Source: Pontibacter chinhatensis (GTDB lineage Bacteria; Bacteroidota; Bacteroidia; Cytophagales; Hymenobacteraceae). From it: a DNA stretch of 64,000 bases. The DNA lies in assembly GCF_900113285.1 (NCBI RefSeq), contig NZ_FOOT01000011.1, forward strand, positions 1 through 64,000, in the 5' to 3' direction. Below are positions 18,077 to 25,890 of this stretch, in pieces. The notes beneath the pieces are model-generated. The model ran no database searches, was not told the DNA's origin, and saw only the letters and a program-made list of their open reading frames with translations. Positions within the stretch are counted from its first letter, which is position 1; every line of letters begins with the position of its first letter. The position numbers and the translations under genes were made by a program.

Positions 18077-19089
18077 TCAAGAAGTGCTACAGCTTTGTCC
18101 CCATACAGATTCGTCATGATGTCCCTTCGGTTCTCTTCGAGGTCGAAGTTCTCTTTCTGGCCATAGCAGATATTATGCAGCTCGATGGCGGCATACATGA
18201 TCTTGAGGGTATGGGGGTCGTAGAAAAAAGGCGGCTCCAGCACATGCACCTGCTTGTTTCTGACGGCTTTCAGCACCGAAAGCTCCTTTTTGCTATAGAG
18301 TTCCTGCGGGTCTGTGTTCCAGAGCAGGATAAGGTCCGGGTCCCAGGAGATCAGCGTTTCCGGGTTGATGTTGGGCTGATCCACAGCGAAGGTGCAGGCG
18401 TTTCGTACGCCTGCCAGCCGGAAGCACTCGCTCATGCGGCTGTTCTGGCCCGATGTGGAGTAGATACGGCCACCCGACCAGGCATAGTAAACCGACTTCT
18501 TCTGCCCGATGTGCTCAGTGGCTTCCTGTATCTCGTTTAGTTTGTGGCGGGTATAAGCCAGCAATTCCTTCGCCCGCTCATAGGTACCAGTTAGCTTGCC
18601 GATGTTTTCAATTTCCTTAAACAACTGCTCATTGTTCTGTGGCGAAACGGCAAACACATGAATGCCTAAACTCTCCAGCAAACGAATGGCATCCGTCTGC
18701 CCGGAGGCAATGATCACCAGGTCCGGTTTAAGCGCCAGTATACTTTCGATGTTGGCTGAAGTCTCCCAGTTCCCCGGCGCCGATAGCTCCTTTCTGGCAA
18801 TGCGCGGGTCCAGCCTACTGAAATACTTAAAGGTCTCGGGATTCGTATAGATGTTGTTCTGGATGCCCACCACGGAATGCTCCGCATGCAACATGTACAT
18901 GCCATCTAACGCACCCTGATATAGCACCACCACGCGATGGGCCGGCTCGCTTAGGCGTATCTCCTTTCCCCGTATGTCGGTTACTGCAATTGCGCCATCC
19001 GCTGCCGTACTTTCGCCACTCTTACGATGGCAAGCGCCTAGAACAAGTAAGCCGACACTGATGACTATAACCCACCGAACAACCATCAT
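18073..19089 (-). CDS. ABC importer substrate-binding lipoprotein, BtuF/FepB-type fold
   Basis: A periplasmic-binding-protein class III fold: DIRGKEIRLSEPAHRVVVL at the start of lobe 1, ALKPDLVIIAS, a long linking helix region (IENIGKLTGTYERAKELL) and SWDPDLILLWN in lobe 2. The open frame extends to 19191, but the start at 19089 (or 19086) gives MMVVRWVIVISVGLLVLGAC, a good lipoprotein signal. The longer frame runs into a terminator-like hairpin at 19190-19235, which supports the shorter start. The position beside hypB and the urease genes suggests a nickel or nickel-chelate ligand. Two nearby Tyr/Trp-rich stretches (VYYAWSGG, PPFFYDPH) could line the site. Confidence 0.82.
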   Translation of the reverse strand: MMVVRWVIVISVGLLVLGACHRKSGESTAADGAIAVTDIRGKEIRLSEPAHRVVVLYQGALDGMYMLHAEHSVVGIQNNIYTNPETFKYFSRLDPRIARKELSAPGNWETSANIESILALKPDLVIIASGQTDAIRLLESLGIHVFAVSPQNNEQLFKEIENIGKLTGTYERAKELLAYTRHKLNEIQEATEHIGQKKSVYYAWSGGRIYSTSGQNSRMSECFRLAGVRNACTFAVDQPNINPETLISWDPDLILLWNTDPQELYSKKELSVLKAVRNKQVHVLEPPFFYDPHTLKIMYAAIELHNICYGQKENFDLEENRRDIMTNLYGDKAVALLE

Positions 19090-19187
19090 ACTTCTCCAAA
19101 TGGCCATACTTACTTCGCAAAATTGCTGTATCCTTCCTTTTGAGACCATCATACGGAGCAGTCGTTCATGTTCAACATCATAGAATA

Positions 19188-19237
19188 CCAAAAGGCAGAC
19201 TGTTCCTTGCGTTACTAAAGGATCGGTCTGCTTTTAG
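19188..19237 (-). terminator. Terminator-like hairpin after hypB
   Basis: On the minus strand AAAAGCAGACCGATCCTT pairs with AAGGAACAGTCTGCCTTTT across a 9-nt loop, with one bulge, a G-U pair and one mismatch, and ends in TTTT. It lies 50 bp after the hypB stop and before the binding-protein start, so it probably ends the urease-hyp transcript. Confidence 0.6.
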
Positions 19238-19284
19238 AATTATAGTATACCTGGCTATACTTGTAACAGGGCGGTCGTACCCTA

Positions 19285-20001
19285 TTAAGTAGTTGCCAAC
19301 CTGGCTTTCTTTTCTGCTACCTTTTCCAGCAGCCAGTTGCACCACTCGTCCAGGCCCTCGCCCTTCAGACTACTGATAGTCATTACCTCGATGGTTGGAT
19401 TAACCTCTCTCGCGTCCTGCGTAACAGCCTCCACGGAGAAGGGCACGTAGGGCAACAGATCAGCTTTGGAAATTACCATGAGTTCGCTGGTCAGGAACAT
19501 GCGCGGGTATTTCTTTGGTTTGTCGTCGCCCTCGGTGGCGGCCAGCACCGTCACGCGGATGTCCTCGCCCAAGTCGAAGGCGGCCGGGCACACCAGGTTG
19601 CCCACGTTCTCGATGAAGAGCAGGTCCACGCCCGCCAAATCGATGTGGTCGAGCGCCTGCAGAATCATCTGCGCCTCAATGTGGCACATGCCCCCGGTCA
19701 CGATCTGCAGGGCGTTGATGCCCACCTCCTTCATCCTGACCGCGTCGCGGTCGGTCTCCGGGTCGCCCACCAGCACGGCCAGGTTCAACTTGTCGCTCAG
19801 GCGCTTGCCCGTCTCCTGCATCAGGGTCGTCTTGCCGCTGCCCGGCGAGGAGCACACGTTGATGACCAGCACGTCGGATAGCTTCTCGCGGATGGCCTTG
19901 GCCACAAAGTCGTTGGCCTTCAAAAGGTTCAGCGTCGTGTTGTCGCACTGCACCGAGCCCACCGGCATTCGATTGCTCTTGGGAATGGAGGGTGTACTCA
20001 T
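19285..20001 (-). CDS. hypB: Hydrogenase/urease nickel-insertion GTPase HypB
   Basis: 238 aa. SIMIBI-class GTPase with P-loop NVCSSPGSGKTTLMQ, GDPETDRDAVRM and the metal-binding VTGGMCHIEAQM (Cys-His pair at the dimer interface), LLFIENVGNLVCPA, and the guanine-specifying VISKADLLPY. There is no N-terminal His-rich stretch, so nickel storage is unlikely. HypA and HypB deliver nickel to [NiFe]-hydrogenase and, in some bacteria such as Helicobacter, also to urease. Here they sit at the end of the urease operon, with no hydrogenase gene in the window. It is 24 bp downstream of hypA. Confidence 0.93.
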   Translation of the reverse strand: MSTPSIPKSNRMPVGSVQCDNTTLNLLKANDFVAKAIREKLSDVLVINVCSSPGSGKTTLMQETGKRLSDKLNLAVLVGDPETDRDAVRMKEVGINALQIVTGGMCHIEAQMILQALDHIDLAGVDLLFIENVGNLVCPAAFDLGEDIRVTVLAATEGDDKPKKYPRMFLTSELMVISKADLLPYVPFSVEAVTQDAREVNPTIEVMTISSLKGEGLDEWCNWLLEKVAEKKARLATT

Positions 20002-20025
20002 ATCGTTATACTTTAAGTCCTGTGG

Positions 20026-20370
20026 TTAATTCTCTAAAAACTCAACCCGGCTGATCTGTAGCTCTTCCCCCTGCACAATATTCCTGGAGGGAGTCCCGCA
20101 TTCACACACAAACTTGTGCCGCTTCACTTCAAAATCTTTATCACAAGTATGGCAATGTGCCATGATAGGCAGCAGCAGCACTTCCAGTTCTATACTTGCC
20201 AGGGTGGGCTCCTCCACGATGAGCGCCTCGAAGGCGTTCTGTATGAGGATGGGCTGGATGTTGCTCAGCAATCCCGCCTCAATCTGTACTTTTATTATCC
20301 GCTTATACTTATCCGGATAAGCTTCCTGCAGCATTTCAAAAACGTTCCTGACGATCGACGCTTCGTGCAT
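20026..20370 (-). CDS. hypA: Nickel metallochaperone HypA
   Basis: 114 aa, standard length. The N-terminus MHEASIVRNVFEML carries the invariant MHE nickel-binding motif. The zinc-ribbon part has AHCHTCDKDFE (CxxC) followed by FVCECGTPS, i.e. a CxC in place of the more common second CxxC. The C-terminal GEELQISRVEF is typical. It partners HypB in nickel transfer. The gene starts 24 bp after the ureD stop and is followed after 24 bp by hypB, so it is part of the urease transcript. Confidence 0.92.
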   Translation of the reverse strand: MHEASIVRNVFEMLQEAYPDKYKRIIKVQIEAGLLSNIQPILIQNAFEALIVEEPTLASIELEVLLLPIMAHCHTCDKDFEVKRHKFVCECGTPSRNIVQGEELQISRVEFLEN

Positions 20371-20394
20371 GGCTTCGCTTGCTTGGGCTACTCC

Positions 20395-21411
20395 TTACTT
20401 TTCAATCACTACAATTGCTTCGGCAGGTGTCTCTTCCAATACACTTTCAACTGGTGCTTCATCCATGGCGGCAGCTTTCTTGGCCGCGCCGTTTGCTGCC
20501 ACTTCCTTTTTCACCCGTTTTGCCCCGGAACGTTTCGTCTGTTTTTCAACAACCGGGATTGCCTCTGCTGCTGTCGGTTCAACAACATGCACCTCCTCCG
20601 GCTCGCTTTCATCCAACCCTTGTTTATGCCTCGTAAACTGCCAGCATAGTTGTCCAATGGCACTCAGCCAGTCGTATAGCAGGGCGCCCTGGTCTCCCAT
20701 CGCCCTGATCATTACAACGTTAGAACCACGCTGCGTAAAGCCGAAGGTTAACCCTTCATACTGCGTCGCCAGAATTTCATCGAGTTCCTCCTTCAGTTCC
20801 ACGGCAAATGGCGAAACGTAGATCAGGGTAGCCTGATGCGTATAACCTTCCTCATAAAACAGAATGGAATTAAGCGGTTGACGCCCGGGCTCCAGCAACT
20901 GGTTATCTAACAGCACAAGCTTTTTATCTCTGTATACTTTGGTGACACTGTGCAGGCGTGTAAACTCAAACGACTCCCCCGAATGCACCCTTCCCGAACC
21001 AATGATGTCTCCCCAAATCAATGTGGCGCTTTCATCCAGGTGAATCTCATTGTAGACCTTAAAATCAGACTTGGCGAAAGGGATGATGGGATGGGGAATA
21101 TACTTGTAGATACCATCCTGCTTTACCTGCACCTGCGTCCTTTGCGTCGCGCCCTTTTCCATCGGGTGGAGCTTGCCGAACGATTGCGTGAAAAACTTCA
21201 GTTGCGCCCCTTCCTGCACCTCTACCGTGATATCGATCTCGTCTCCCTCCAGAATACCCGGAGAAGAGCTCATCATGATGAGCTCCAGGTGCTCGTGCAA
21301 ATGCCGGGAACCATAATGGATCACTTTATAGGGTGCAGTATAGCCGCATTCTTTCAGCAACGTGTGCTCCCCTTCCCGCTCTGCGCTAATCTTTATGCTA
21401 CTTTTAAACAT
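20395..21411 (-). CDS. ureD: Urease accessory protein UreD/UreH with a long disordered C-terminal tail
   Basis: 338 aa from the ATG at 21411, which overlaps the ureG stop by 8 nt. The UreD core is recognisable (FKSSIKISAEREGEHTLL, LKFFTQSFGKLHPM, WGDIIGSGRVHSGESFEF, CWQFTRHKQG) and ends about 75 residues before the stop. The rest is a Glu/Ala/Lys/Val-rich tail (EEVHVVEPTAAEAIPVVEK, KRVKKEVAANGAAKKAAA, then an acidic end). UreD is the scaffold that binds apo-urease and recruits UreF and UreG. A charged tail of this size is not part of the usual family of about 270-280 aa; its function is unknown. The rest of the protein looks intact. Confidence 0.9.
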   Translation of the reverse strand: MFKSSIKISAEREGEHTLLKECGYTAPYKVIHYGSRHLHEHLELIMMSSSPGILEGDEIDITVEVQEGAQLKFFTQSFGKLHPMEKGATQRTQVQVKQDGIYKYIPHPIIPFAKSDFKVYNEIHLDESATLIWGDIIGSGRVHSGESFEFTRLHSVTKVYRDKKLVLLDNQLLEPGRQPLNSILFYEEGYTHQATLIYVSPFAVELKEELDEILATQYEGLTFGFTQRGSNVVMIRAMGDQGALLYDWLSAIGQLCWQFTRHKQGLDESEPEEVHVVEPTAAEAIPVVEKQTKRSGAKRVKKEVAANGAAKKAAAMDEAPVESVLEETPAEAIVVIEK

Positions 21412-22030
21412 GCGCCTCCCTTCTTTCGAGCAAAGCATACGTTTTGATCCAGTTGATCACCTTATCAAGGCCCTCCAGTTTCATAAGGTTGGTGAAGATG
21501 TAGGGGCGATCGCCCCGCATTTTCTTCGAGTCCCTATCCATTACGCCCAAATCCGCATTCACATAAGGGGCCAGGTCAGTCTTGTTGATGATCAACAGGT
21601 CGGAGCGGGTAATGCCCGGGCCGCCTTTGCGGGGCATCTTGTCGCCCTCTGCCACGTCGATCACAAAAATGGTCACATCGGCCAGGTCCGGGCTGTAGGT
21701 AGCTGAGAGGTTATCGCCGCCGCTCTCAATGAAAACAATTTCTGTATCCGGATGGCGCTCTACCAGCTCTTCCACCGCCTCGATGTTCATGGAGGCATCC
21801 TCACGGATAGCCGTATGCGGACAGCCGCCTGTCTCCACCCCTATGATCCGGTCGGCAGGCAGACTGGAATTCTTTATCAGAAAATCTGCGTCCTCCCGGG
21901 TATAGATGTCGTTGGTCACGACGCAGATGCTGTACTCCTCCCCCATTTTGCGCGTCAGCCTTTCTATCAAGGCTGTCTTTCCAGAGCCTACCGGCCCTGC
22001 TACCCCTATTCTCACATGTTTCTTCGGCAT
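21404..22030 (-). CDS. ureG: Urease accessory GTPase UreG
   Basis: 208 aa from the ATG at 22030 (MPKKHVRIGVAGPVGSGKTA), the conserved UreG start; the frame is open further upstream but that part is not conserved. P-loop VAGPVGSGKTAL, VVTNDIYTREDADFL, GVETGGCPHTAIREDASMN with the Cys-Pro-His nickel-binding motif, ESGGDNLSATYSP, and NKTDLAPYV for guanine specificity. It couples GTP hydrolysis to nickel delivery into the UreABC-UreFD complex. It has a 29 bp gap from ureF and overlaps ureD. Confidence 0.96.
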   Translation of the reverse strand: MPKKHVRIGVAGPVGSGKTALIERLTRKMGEEYSICVVTNDIYTREDADFLIKNSSLPADRIIGVETGGCPHTAIREDASMNIEAVEELVERHPDTEIVFIESGGDNLSATYSPDLADVTIFVIDVAEGDKMPRKGGPGITRSDLLIINKTDLAPYVNADLGVMDRDSKKMRGDRPYIFTNLMKLEGLDKVINWIKTYALLERREAHV

Positions 22031-22059
22031 AAGGTATCTGGTTAGGTTGTGCTGTTTCT

Positions 22060-22746
22060 TTAGGAAATGTATAGTCTTGTATATTGCTTCTCGTGCTGCA
22101 TGCACCGAATGTCCTGCCCAATGCAACACAGCCCCACCATGTCCTCATCCAGGCTTTCCTGCTCCTCCACCAGTTGCTGTATGGTCGGCTGCAAATCAAA
22201 AAGGATCTTCTGCGCATCGTTCTGGCTGATGGGCACCAGCTTGGCGCAGTTAGTCACAATGCCGTTCAGCATGTTATAGTACAAGGCATATAAGCTCTCC
22301 TTTAAAGTGATGCCGTGGGCGTGTGCAAACATGGCAAAGGCAATTGCATAGTGCCCATGCAGCTTTCCTTCCTGAATACTTTTCAGGTAGTTGGTGCAGC
22401 GCTTGACCGGGTGCAGCGTCTGCGTCAGCTTCAGGAAGCGAATAGCGAGTTTCTTGCTAGCCATCCGAATCTCGGCAGGTCCTTTAATCACAGTGATGAA
22501 CTCATCCAGTTTCTGAAACTCCCGGGCTGGTTTTTTCTCCTCCAGTAGCTTCCAGGTCATCTGCAGGAAAGCGGCGTCATTGTAGTAAATGCTATGGCGC
22601 AGCATGTTTTTCGCGTAAACAGTTGCCGAAGGCGTATCCTTCACAATGCCCTGGCTCACGTAAGACTCCAGGCCATAGGATTGGGTGAAGCTTCCAATGG
22701 GAAACATCGAGTCGTTAATTTGGAGCAAGGTTAACAAGGGCTGCAT
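22060..22746 (-). CDS. ureF: Urease accessory protein UreF
   Basis: 228 aa from the ATG at 22746 (MQPLLTLLQINDSMFPIGSF), which matches the standard UreF N-terminus; the open frame upstream to 22959 overlaps ureE and is not UreF-like. All-helical accessory protein with the conserved FTQSYGLESYV and a central KRCTNYLKSIQEGKLHGHYAIAF segment. UreF bridges UreD and UreG and gates nickel transfer. It starts 8 bp after the ureE stop. Confidence 0.93.
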   Translation of the reverse strand: MQPLLTLLQINDSMFPIGSFTQSYGLESYVSQGIVKDTPSATVYAKNMLRHSIYYNDAAFLQMTWKLLEEKKPAREFQKLDEFITVIKGPAEIRMASKKLAIRFLKLTQTLHPVKRCTNYLKSIQEGKLHGHYAIAFAMFAHAHGITLKESLYALYYNMLNGIVTNCAKLVPISQNDAQKILFDLQPTIQQLVEEQESLDEDMVGLCCIGQDIRCMQHEKQYTRLYIS

Positions 22747-22754
22747 AGGCGTAT

Positions 22755-23234
22755 TTACTTTAGGGTTATTTTTCTGCTGTAGTTGCTCTCGTGCCGGCGC
22801 ACCCGCAGTGCGTGTGTTTTCAAGAGCTTGCGTACCTCCCGCCGCGGCTCGTAACCAGCGCGCTCCAGCAACCGGTACAACGGGTATTCGAACTCCACCA
22901 GCACCTCTGCCGCTTCGTTGATGAAGATGGGGATGTGTTTGTTTCCGATCTCGAAGCACACGGTTCCCATACCTTTGAAAGTAGTAGGCTTAAACACAAT
23001 GCACTCACACGGAAGTATGTTGACCACAATCGCCCGCTCCGCATCCATATAAAGGATATCGCCATCCTCCAGCGGGGTGGTATCCTTTCGGATGCCTACT
23101 TCCTGACCAGCCCGTGTTCGTTTCCGAAGTATGGATTTGCCTGTGTCAAACCAATCCAGGTCCAGGTAATCCAGCCCCAGGCTGTCAGTGGTGGTGTCAG
23201 ACAGGTTACCTAGCACCTTTTCTACTAATAGCAT
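22755..23234 (-). CDS. ureE: Urease accessory nickel chaperone UreE
   Basis: 159 aa from the ATG at 23234 (MLLVEKVLGNLSD). N-terminal peptide-binding-like domain with FDTGKSILRKRTRAGQEVGI, then the nickel-binding domain with MGTVCFEIGNKHIPIFI (the His of GNKH is the conserved interface ligand). The C-terminus has RRHESNYSRK but no His-rich tail, so storage capacity is low, consistent with HypA/HypB being supplied as extra nickel donors. It lies 58 bp after the ureC stop. Confidence 0.92.
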   Translation of the reverse strand: MLLVEKVLGNLSDTTTDSLGLDYLDLDWFDTGKSILRKRTRAGQEVGIRKDTTPLEDGDILYMDAERAIVVNILPCECIVFKPTTFKGMGTVCFEIGNKHIPIFINEAAEVLVEFEYPLYRLLERAGYEPRREVRKLLKTHALRVRRHESNYSRKITLK

Positions 23235-23292
23235 ATTTGTAAACGTGCTCCCGGGCAAAGTATAACCTTGCCGGGAGCACATGTTTAACTGA

Positions 23293-25128
23293 TTAAAACA
23301 AGAAGTAACGCTGTGCCATGGGCAACACCTTTAAGGGCTCGCAAGTCAGCACCTGTCCATCAGCCGTTACCACAAACGTTTCCGGGTTTACCTCCAGTTT
23401 AGGGGTAGCGGTGTTATGGACCATGTCTTTCTTGGTGACTTTTCGGCAGCCTTTTACGGGCAAGCAACCCTTAGCCAGCCCCAAGCGATTGATGTTGCCA
23501 TTCTCAAGCGAGATGGCGGAAACAAAGTTGAACCCGTTCCTATTTGCTGCCTTGCCAATAGAACCATACATCCGGCGGTAAATAACAGGCTGGGGCAGGG
23601 AGATGGCTCCGTTCGGGTCACCCATACGGGCTCCCACGGCCATTCCATTTTTAAAAACCACCTCTGGTTTCACACCAAACAAGCCAGGGGTCCACACCAC
23701 CAAATCAGCGTATTTGCCTACCTCTACCGAGCCCACATACTCGCCTATGCCATGGGTTTTGGCAGGGTTGATGGTATACTTAGCTACATAGCGCTTCGCA
23801 CGGTAGTTGTCGTTGTCCTTGCCTTTATCCTCCGGTAGCGGACCTCGCTGCAGCTTCATTTTATGAGCCGTTTGCCAGGTCCGCAGTACAGTCTCCGCGA
23901 TTCGGCCCATGGCCTGGCTATCGGACGACATGATGCTAAGAACGCCCATGTCCTGCAGGATATCCTCGGCAGCGATGGTGGTAGGGCGGATGCGGGATTC
24001 GGCAAAGGCCACGTCTTCCGGGATGCTCTTGTCCAGGTGGTGCACCGCCATGAGCATGTCCAGGTGCTCATCCGCCGTGTTGACGGTATAGGGCTTGGTC
24101 GGGTTGGTGGATGCAGGCAGTACGTTCGGGTACATGGCAATTTTGATGATGTCCGGCGCGTGGCCGCCACCAGCACCCTCCGTGTGATAAGAATGGATTA
24201 TCCGGCCATTAATAGCCTTCACTGTATCTTCCAGAAAACCTGCTTCGTTCAGCGTGTCAGCGTGAAGCGCCACCTGCACGTCATACTTGTCGGCCACCTG
24301 CAAGGCTATATCAATAGCTGATGGTGTGGAACCCCAGTCTTCGTGGAGCTTTAAGCCAAGTGCGCCAGCCTCAACGGGTTCAGCCGCCGCCTTAAAGGAA
24401 GAGGTGTTGCCTCTGCCTGTAAAGCCAAGGTTCATAGGGGTCGCTTCTGAGGCCTCCAACATGCGCTCTATCCACCACTTGCCTGGTGTTACCGTGGTGG
24501 CCAGGGTACCGTCGGATGGCCCGGTACCACCGCCTATCAACGTGGTAACGCCACTGTAAAGCGCTACCTCTATCTGATCCGGCACGATGAAGTGGATGTG
24601 TGTATCCACAACTCCTGCGGTGACGATAGTGTTTTCACAGGCCTGCACTTCCGTAGCCGGTCCTATGATCATCCCCTTTGTTACCCCCTGCTGGGTATCC
24701 GGGTTGCCGGCCTTGCCAATGCCCACAATCTTGCCGTTTTTGATGCCGATATCCGCTTTCACAATACCCCAATGGTCCAGGATAATGGCGTTCACCAAAA
24801 CCAGGTCCAGCACTTCGTCCTGGGTGGCCCTGGCAGACTGTCCCATGCCGTCGCGGATTGTCTTGCCACCCCCGAACTTGTTTTCTTCCCCATATACAGT
24901 GAAGTCTTTTTCAATCTCGATGAAAAGTTCTGTGTCGGCTAACCGTACCTTATCGCCTGTGGTCGGCCCAAACAGGGCGGCATAGCGGTCGCGCGGTATG
25001 TATAATTCCCCATCTATATACTTCACCGAAGAAGAGTCGCTCCCCAATGCGTCGAAGCCTAGCAATGAAAGCCCGGCAGTAGAAAGCCCCACCACTTTCA
25101 TCCATTCGCGTCTGTTCCAGTTTGACAT
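23293..25128 (-). CDS. ureC: Urease alpha (catalytic) subunit with twin-arginine-like N-terminal leader
   Basis: 611 aa, about 40 longer than typical UreC. The classic start of the family (YAALFGPTTGDKVRLADTEL) begins only at about residue 47. Before it lies NRREWMKVVGLSTAG plus a hydrophobic stretch ending FDALGS, which fits a Tat signal peptide. No in-frame Met lies between residue 10 and the conserved region, so some extension must be translated. Ni ligands and catalytic residues are present: DTHIHF, the lysine in GLKLHEDWG, VALHADTLNE, HTEGAGGGHAPD and SSDSQAMGR. In the mobile flap the usual MVCHHLD reads MAVHHLD: the catalytic His is kept but the flap Cys is Val. It hydrolyses urea to ammonia and carbamate. 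Fourth core question, Tat export, is discussed under findings. Confidence 0.96.
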   Translation of the reverse strand: MSNWNRREWMKVVGLSTAGLSLLGFDALGSDSSSVKYIDGELYIPRDRYAALFGPTTGDKVRLADTELFIEIEKDFTVYGEENKFGGGKTIRDGMGQSARATQDEVLDLVLVNAIILDHWGIVKADIGIKNGKIVGIGKAGNPDTQQGVTKGMIIGPATEVQACENTIVTAGVVDTHIHFIVPDQIEVALYSGVTTLIGGGTGPSDGTLATTVTPGKWWIERMLEASEATPMNLGFTGRGNTSSFKAAAEPVEAGALGLKLHEDWGSTPSAIDIALQVADKYDVQVALHADTLNEAGFLEDTVKAINGRIIHSYHTEGAGGGHAPDIIKIAMYPNVLPASTNPTKPYTVNTADEHLDMLMAVHHLDKSIPEDVAFAESRIRPTTIAAEDILQDMGVLSIMSSDSQAMGRIAETVLRTWQTAHKMKLQRGPLPEDKGKDNDNYRAKRYVAKYTINPAKTHGIGEYVGSVEVGKYADLVVWTPGLFGVKPEVVFKNGMAVGARMGDPNGAISLPQPVIYRRMYGSIGKAANRNGFNFVSAISLENGNINRLGLAKGCLPVKGCRKVTKKDMVHNTATPKLEVNPETFVVTADGQVLTCEPLKVLPMAQRYFLF

Positions 25129-25153
25129 GGTTTCCTGATTAAATGGTTTTTAC

Positions 25154-25552
25154 TTATTTCCTTTTCCTGGATGTTCCGGTAGCTCCTGCGCCCTTAAAGC
25201 CTTGCTTTCTGGCATTTTCCAGTGCTTTATCTTTTACATCCTTCTTCGACACATCGCCTTCGGTCAGATTATTAAAACCATGTATCAGTTTATTACCTCC
25301 AAACTCCACCAGAAAGACATTTTTCTTCTCCCCAGGCTCAAAGCGCACGGCAGTGCCAGCCGGAATGTTAAGCCGCATGCCTACAGAAGCCGCCCGGTCG
25401 AAATCGAGCGCCTTGTTGGCTTCGAAAAAATGGTAATGTGAACCCACCTGTATAGGACGGTCTCCGGTATTTGCCACAGCTAAACGCACTATTTTGCGTC
25501 CCTCATTTGCCTTTACATCCCCTTTCTTTAGTATGTATTCACCTGGTCTCAT
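25154..25552 (-). CDS. ureB: Urease beta subunit
   Basis: 132 aa; separate ureB as in most bacteria. MRPGEYILKKGDVKANEGR, the conserved NTGDRPIQVGSHYHFFEANKAL and FDRAASVGMRLNIPAGTAVRFEPGE identify it. It has a Lys-rich C-terminal tail of about 25 residues (ending GTSRKRK) beyond the usual family end. It has no signal peptide, so if the alpha subunit is exported via Tat, beta and gamma would have to travel in the folded complex. Gaps are 32 bp from ureA and 25 bp to ureC. Confidence 0.96.
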   Translation of the reverse strand: MRPGEYILKKGDVKANEGRKIVRLAVANTGDRPIQVGSHYHFFEANKALDFDRAASVGMRLNIPAGTAVRFEPGEKKNVFLVEFGGNKLIHGFNNLTEGDVSKKDVKDKALENARKQGFKGAGATGTSRKRK

Positions 25553-25584
25553 ATCGTTAGTACTTTAGATGTGCTTTGTGTTAG

Positions 25585-25890
25585 TTAGCGAATCGGATTA
25601 TCGACAGTGATCAGTTTCACCCCATCCGGAAAGGTCACTTCTATCTGCACAAAATGTATCATATCGGCTACGCCCTCCATTACCTGGTCTTTCTTCAGGA
25701 GCTGGGCGCCGTACTTCATAAGCTCCGCAACGGACTTTTTGCCATCCCGGGCCTCCTCCATTAAAATGCCACAGATGTAAGCAATGGACTCGGGGTGATT
25801 AAGCTTTACACCTCTTTTAAGTCTTTTTGCAGCGAGTTCTCCTGCAAGGTGAAGCATCAGTTTTTCATGTTCTACCGGATTTAAATGCAT
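25585..25890 (-). CDS. ureA: Urease gamma subunit
   Basis: 101 aa, standard length: MHLNPVEHEKLMLHLAGELA, LNHPESIAYICGILMEEARDG, VADMIHFVQIEVTFPDG. Non-catalytic helical subunit of the (alpha-beta-gamma)3 urease. It is the first gene of the urease operon; the promoter should lie in the region 25891-26100. Confidence 0.96.
   Translation of the reverse strand: MHLNPVEHEKLMLHLAGELAAKRLKRGVKLNHPESIAYICGILMEEARDGKKSVAELMKYGAQLLKKDQVMEGVADMIHFVQIEVTFPDGVKLITVDNPIR

Noticed and set aside
18073..19191. Longer start of the ABC binding-protein gene at 19191
   Set aside because: The added N-terminus is not signal-like and overlaps the terminator-like hairpin at 19190-19235; the start at 19089 gives a proper lipoprotein signal.
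22747..22959. Extended N-terminus of UreF reaching into ureE
   Set aside because: The extra residues are the out-of-frame shadow of ureE; the ATG at 22746 matches the UreF family start.
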